7,472 nucleotides of DNA from an uncultured Flavobacteriaceae bacterium. GTDB lineage: Bacteria; Bacteroidota; Bacteroidia; Flavobacteriales; Flavobacteriaceae. A model generated the notes under the pieces. It was not told the origin of the DNA. It made no database searches and was given only the letters and a program-made list of their open reading frames with translations. Position numbers and translations under genes: made by a program. Numbering within the stretch: the first letter of the stretch is position 1; each line of letters begins with the position of its first letter. Of this stretch, positions 4,786 through 7,472 are shown piece after piece. Location of the stretch: contig CAJWFY010000071.1 of NCBI GenBank assembly GCA_913031655.1, positions 1 through 7,472 on the forward strand, read 5' to 3'.

Positions 4786-7053
4786 ATGGCATTTAATATA
4801 AAAATGATTGAGGAAGTATATCAGCAAATAAAAAAGAAAGTTGATAAAGCCAGGGAAATAAACCAAAGCCCTTTAACTCTTTCTGAAAAAATACTTTATT
4901 CTCATCTTTGGAATTCTGAACTAAACTCTCCTTTTAAAAGAGGAGAAGATTATGTTGATTTTGCTCCCGACAGAATAGCGTGTCAAGATGCTACAGCTCA
5001 AATGGCCTTATTGCAATTTATGCAAGCAGGTAAAAGTAGAGTGGCCGTACCTACAACAGTACATTGTGATCACTTAATTCAAGCATCAATTGGAGCTACA
5101 AAAGATCTTCAAGCATCTCTAAATAATAGTAATGAAGTTTTTAATTTTCTAGAAACTGTTTCAAATAAATATGGAATAGGATTTTGGAAACCTGGAGCAG
5201 GAATTATCCACCAAGTAGTTTTGGAAAATTATGCTTTTCCTGGTGGAATGATGATAGGGACAGATTCACATACAGTTAATGCTGGTGGGCTTGGAATGGT
5301 TGCAATTGGAGTTGGTGGAGCAGACGCTGTAGATGTAATGGCAGGCATGCCATGGGAATTAAAGTTTCCTAAATTAATTGGAGTGAAACTAATTGGAAAA
5401 CTATCTGGATGGACAGCTCCAAAAGATGTTATATTAAAAGTTGCTGGAATATTAACGGTAAAAGGAGGAACTGGAGCAATAATTGAATACTTTGGTCCAG
5501 GAGCCAAGTCAATGTCCTGTACAGGTAAAGGAACCATTTGTAATATGGGCGCTGAAGTTGGTGCGACCACTTCTACTTTTGGTTATGATGAATCAATGGA
5601 AAGATATTTAAGATCAACTGACAGGAGTGATGTAGCTGATGCTGCTAATAAAATAAAAGAATACCTCACAGCTGACCCTGAAGTATACCAAGAACCTGAA
5701 AAATATTTTGATCAGGTAATTGAAATAAATTTATCTGAATTAATGCCTCACGTAAATGGACCTTTTTCACCTGATATTGCGACTCCAATAAATGAGATGG
5801 CTGCAAAATCTAAAAAAAATGACTGGCCTTTAAAGGTTGAATGGGGTTTAATTGGATCTTGTACCAATTCCTCTTACGAAGATTTATCTAGGGCAGCTTC
5901 AATAGCTCAACAAGCAATCGATAAGGGTTTAGAAACTAAAGCTGAACTTGGAATCAACCCTGGCTCAGAGCAAGTAAGATACACGGCCGATAGAGACGGA
6001 TTTTTAGAAATTTTTGAAAATTTGAATGCAAAAATATTTACAAATGCATGTGGTCCATGCATAGGTCAATGGGCTAGAAAGGATGCTGAGTTAAAAGAAA
6101 AAAATACAATTGTCCATTCTTTTAACAGAAACTTTGCCAAAAGAGCTGATGGGAATCCTAATACTCATGCTTTTGTAGCATCACCAGAAATAGTTGCAGC
6201 CATAGCAATTTCTGGAAGACTGGATTTTAACCCTCTAACTGATTCATTGATAAACTCATCAGGTGAAAAAGTCATGCTTCAAGAACCAACAGGGTGGGAA
6301 CTCCCTCCAAAAGGGTTTGAAGTTGAAGATGCTGGATATTTAGAGCCTGTAACTGATGGATCAAAAATAAATATTATTGTAAATAAAGAGTCTAAAAGGT
6401 TACAATTACTAGAACCATTCAAACCATGGGACGGAAAAAATATCATGAATGCTAAATTGCTAATAAAAGCACTAGGAAAATGCACTACAGATCATATTTC
6501 CATGGCTGGTCCATGGCTTAAATTTAGAGGGCACTTAGATAACATATCTAACAATTGTTTAATAGGCGCTGTAAATGCATTTAACGAAAAAACAAATTTT
6601 GTAAAAAATCAATTAAACGGTGAATATCAAGGTGTTCCCGTTGTACAAAGGATTTATAAAGAAAACAACATAGACACTGTAGTTGTAGGAGATCATAATT
6701 ACGGTGAGGGCTCATCAAGAGAGCACGCAGCAATGGAGCCAAGACACCTTGGAGTAAAAGTAGTTTTAGTAAAATCTTTTGCAAGAATACATGAGACCAA
6801 CTTAAAAAAACAAGGGATGCTTGGAATTACCTTTGCTAAAGAAGATGATTATAATCTAATCCAAGAAGATGATATATTTAACTTTATAGATTTTGAATCA
6901 TTTAGTCCTGGAAAACAAATTAGTATTGAATTAATTCATTCAGATGGGTCTAAAAATTTAATCATGGCTAATCACACTTATAACGATCAGCAAATAGAAT
7001 GGTACAAAGAAGGATCTGCTTTGAATTTAATTAAAAAACAAAATTTAGTTTAA
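4786..7053 (+). CDS. acn: Aconitate hydratase (mitochondrial-type aconitase)
   Basis: This enzyme interconverts citrate and isocitrate through cis-aconitate in the cytoplasmic TCA cycle, using a [4Fe-4S] cluster. The 755-residue protein matches the mature length of mitochondrial-type aconitases, which are also the usual type in Bacteroidota, rather than the near 890-residue AcnA or the AcnB type. Cluster ligands are Cys359 (in LIGSCTNSSYED), Cys422 and Cys425 (in NACGPCIGQW). Other family landmarks are DATAQMALLQF (68-78), VHCDH (92-96), GTDSHT (158-163), GSxxNRNFxxR-like HSFNRNFAKR (444-453) and the LIGSCTN motif. The swivelling C-terminal domain has LGKCTTDHISMAGPWLKFRG (563-582) and GDHNYGEGSSREH (635-647), where Ser643 and Arg645 fit the catalytic pair. 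No truncation, frameshift or missing key residue is seen. The start has no Shine-Dalgarno site. The gene is convergent with the ferredoxin gene, with three bases between stops and no terminator hairpin there. Confidence 0.98.
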   Translation: MAFNIKMIEEVYQQIKKKVDKAREINQSPLTLSEKILYSHLWNSELNSPFKRGEDYVDFAPDRIACQDATAQMALLQFMQAGKSRVAVPTTVHCDHLIQASIGATKDLQASLNNSNEVFNFLETVSNKYGIGFWKPGAGIIHQVVLENYAFPGGMMIGTDSHTVNAGGLGMVAIGVGGADAVDVMAGMPWELKFPKLIGVKLIGKLSGWTAPKDVILKVAGILTVKGGTGAIIEYFGPGAKSMSCTGKGTICNMGAEVGATTSTFGYDESMERYLRSTDRSDVADAANKIKEYLTADPEVYQEPEKYFDQVIEINLSELMPHVNGPFSPDIATPINEMAAKSKKNDWPLKVEWGLIGSCTNSSYEDLSRAASIAQQAIDKGLETKAELGINPGSEQVRYTADRDGFLEIFENLNAKIFTNACGPCIGQWARKDAELKEKNTIVHSFNRNFAKRADGNPNTHAFVASPEIVAAIAISGRLDFNPLTDSLINSSGEKVMLQEPTGWELPPKGFEVEDAGYLEPVTDGSKINIIVNKESKRLQLLEPFKPWDGKNIMNAKLLIKALGKCTTDHISMAGPWLKFRGHLDNISNNCLIGAVNAFNEKTNFVKNQLNGEYQGVPVVQRIYKENNIDTVVVGDHNYGEGSSREHAAMEPRHLGVKVVLVKSFARIHETNLKKQGMLGITFAKEDDYNLIQEDDIFNFIDFESFSPGKQISIELIHSDGSKNLIMANHTYNDQQIEWYKEGSALNLIKKQNLV

Positions 7054-7056
7054 GTT

Positions 7057-7374
7057 TTATTCTGGAGCCAACTCAAACTGGAAGCCATCTAATTTTTCAT
7101 TGATTTGAATTTGACAACCTAGCCTAGAGTTATTTTTGACATGGAATGCTTCGGAAAGCATAGCTTCTTCGTCGGCATTTTTTTCTTCAATCAATATTTC
7201 AGAATCAACATATACGTGGCAAGAAGCGCACATAGCCATTCCTCCACAAACTCCCTCAACAGGCAACTCATAAGACTTACAAAGTTCCATGATATTCATG
7301 TTCATGTCTGTAGGAGCAATCAAAGAGTGTTTTTTACCGTCTCTATCTATTATATTAATTGTAATGTCTTTCAA
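7057..7374 (-). CDS. Adrenodoxin-type 2Fe-2S ferredoxin
   Basis: The 105-residue soluble protein is a one-electron carrier. Ligands are Cys43, Cys49, Cys52 and Cys87, giving C-x5-C-x2-C-x34-C in the context CGGMAMCASCHVYV and RLGCQI. This is the vertebrate/ISC-ferredoxin pattern rather than the plant type. Also typical are the opening ubiquitin-like strands (DITINIIDRDGKKHSLIAP), the acidic EEAMLSEAF segment and the closing ELAPE. The start codon is TTG (7372-7374). The in-frame TAA at 7393-7395 excludes an earlier start, no ATG or GTG lies between, and the first internal ATG (codon 24) would delete the first two strands. The redox partner is not encoded nearby. Candidates from the family are a cytochrome P450, an oxygenase or Fe-S cluster assembly. 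The gene starts 36 bp after the stop of another minus-strand gene and is likely co-transcribed with it. Confidence 0.94.
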   Translation of the reverse strand: MKDITINIIDRDGKKHSLIAPTDMNMNIMELCKSYELPVEGVCGGMAMCASCHVYVDSEILIEEKNADEEAMLSEAFHVKNNSRLGCQIQINEKLDGFQFELAPE

Positions 7375-7410
7375 AAAAGTATAAAAAGGGGATTAGAATC
7401 TTTAATGGAA

Positions 7411-7472
7411 TTATTTTCCTAAAGCTTGATCTGAAAACTTATAATTATCACCATCTTTCTCAATCATATACC
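7411..7472 (-). CDS. C-terminal end of an unidentified protein (5' part outside window)
   Basis: On the minus strand the frame entering at the right edge stays open for 19 codons and ends at TAA (7411-7413). The visible tail is YMIEKDGDNYKFSDQALGK, a hydrophilic, protein-like C-terminus. The other two minus frames hit stops early in this stretch. Too little is visible to name a family. Its 36-bp distance to the ferredoxin start suggests one transcript. Confidence 0.5.
   Translation of the reverse strand, partial: YMIEKDGDNYKFSDQALGK

Noticed and set aside
5229..5570. Minus-strand 113-codon ORF inside aconitase
   Set aside because: It is fully antisense to a conserved enzyme, and its Pro/Ile/Ser-rich content reflects the Gly-rich sense codons.
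6279..6784. Two minus-strand ORFs (68 and 67 codons) inside aconitase
   Set aside because: Both are antisense shadows of the conserved C-terminal half, with no domain-like pattern.
7141..7422. Plus-strand 93-codon ORF over the ferredoxin
   Set aside because: It is antisense to the ferredoxin cysteine region, and the translation shows no plausible protein features.
1..7472. Defence system, CRISPR array, prophage or transposon
   Set aside because: No repeat-spacer array, nuclease, transposase, integrase or phage gene can be recognised. The ankyrin protein and the small membrane proteins alone do not justify such a call.

Overview
The window looks like chromosomal DNA of an AT-rich Bacteroidota, most likely a member of the Flavobacteriia. 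The evidence is several lipoproteins with short Bacteroidota-style lipoboxes (QSC, ISC, TSC), near absence of Shine-Dalgarno sites, TAnnTTTG-type -7 promoter boxes in front of several genes, a mitochondrial-type aconitase and an adrenodoxin-type ferredoxin. No phage, transposon, CRISPR, rRNA or tRNA signal is visible.

Layout, left to right. (1) Positions 1-315 hold the 3' part of a small lipoprotein gene (+). (2) Positions 312-700 hold three short items: a 56-codon membrane-protein gene (-, 312-482), a 34-bp direct repeat that copies the tail of that gene (533-566), and a doubtful 36-codon membrane ORF (+, 586-696). (3) Positions 676-2305 hold a two-gene minus-strand operon. Its first gene encodes an NTF2/SnoaL-like lipoprotein and its second a lipoprotein with two InlB-type B-repeats fused to an SGNH/GDSL hydrolase. 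(4) Positions 2450-2918 hold a single-gene unit for a small secreted ankyrin-repeat protein, with a clear intrinsic terminator and a -7 box. (5) Positions 3022-3912 hold an AraC-family regulator (+) that diverges from the ankyrin gene and starts with GTG next to a 14-bp palindrome. (6) Positions 3914-4691 hold two divergent DoxX-superfamily membrane-protein genes with a 43-bp shared start region. (7) Positions 4786-7053 hold a complete aconitase gene. (8) Positions 7057-7374 hold a 2Fe-2S ferredoxin gene (-) that must start with TTG. Its likely upstream operon partner runs off the right edge.

How the genes fit together. The aconitase serves the TCA cycle and the ferredoxin serves electron transfer. 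They are convergent neighbours and not co-transcribed. The left half is accessory envelope biology: lipoproteins, a surface esterase-like enzyme and a periplasmic ankyrin protein. No defence or mobile system could be supported. The least explained part is the small-protein region at 312-700, where a short membrane protein lies downstream of what looks like the residue of its own tandem paralogue.
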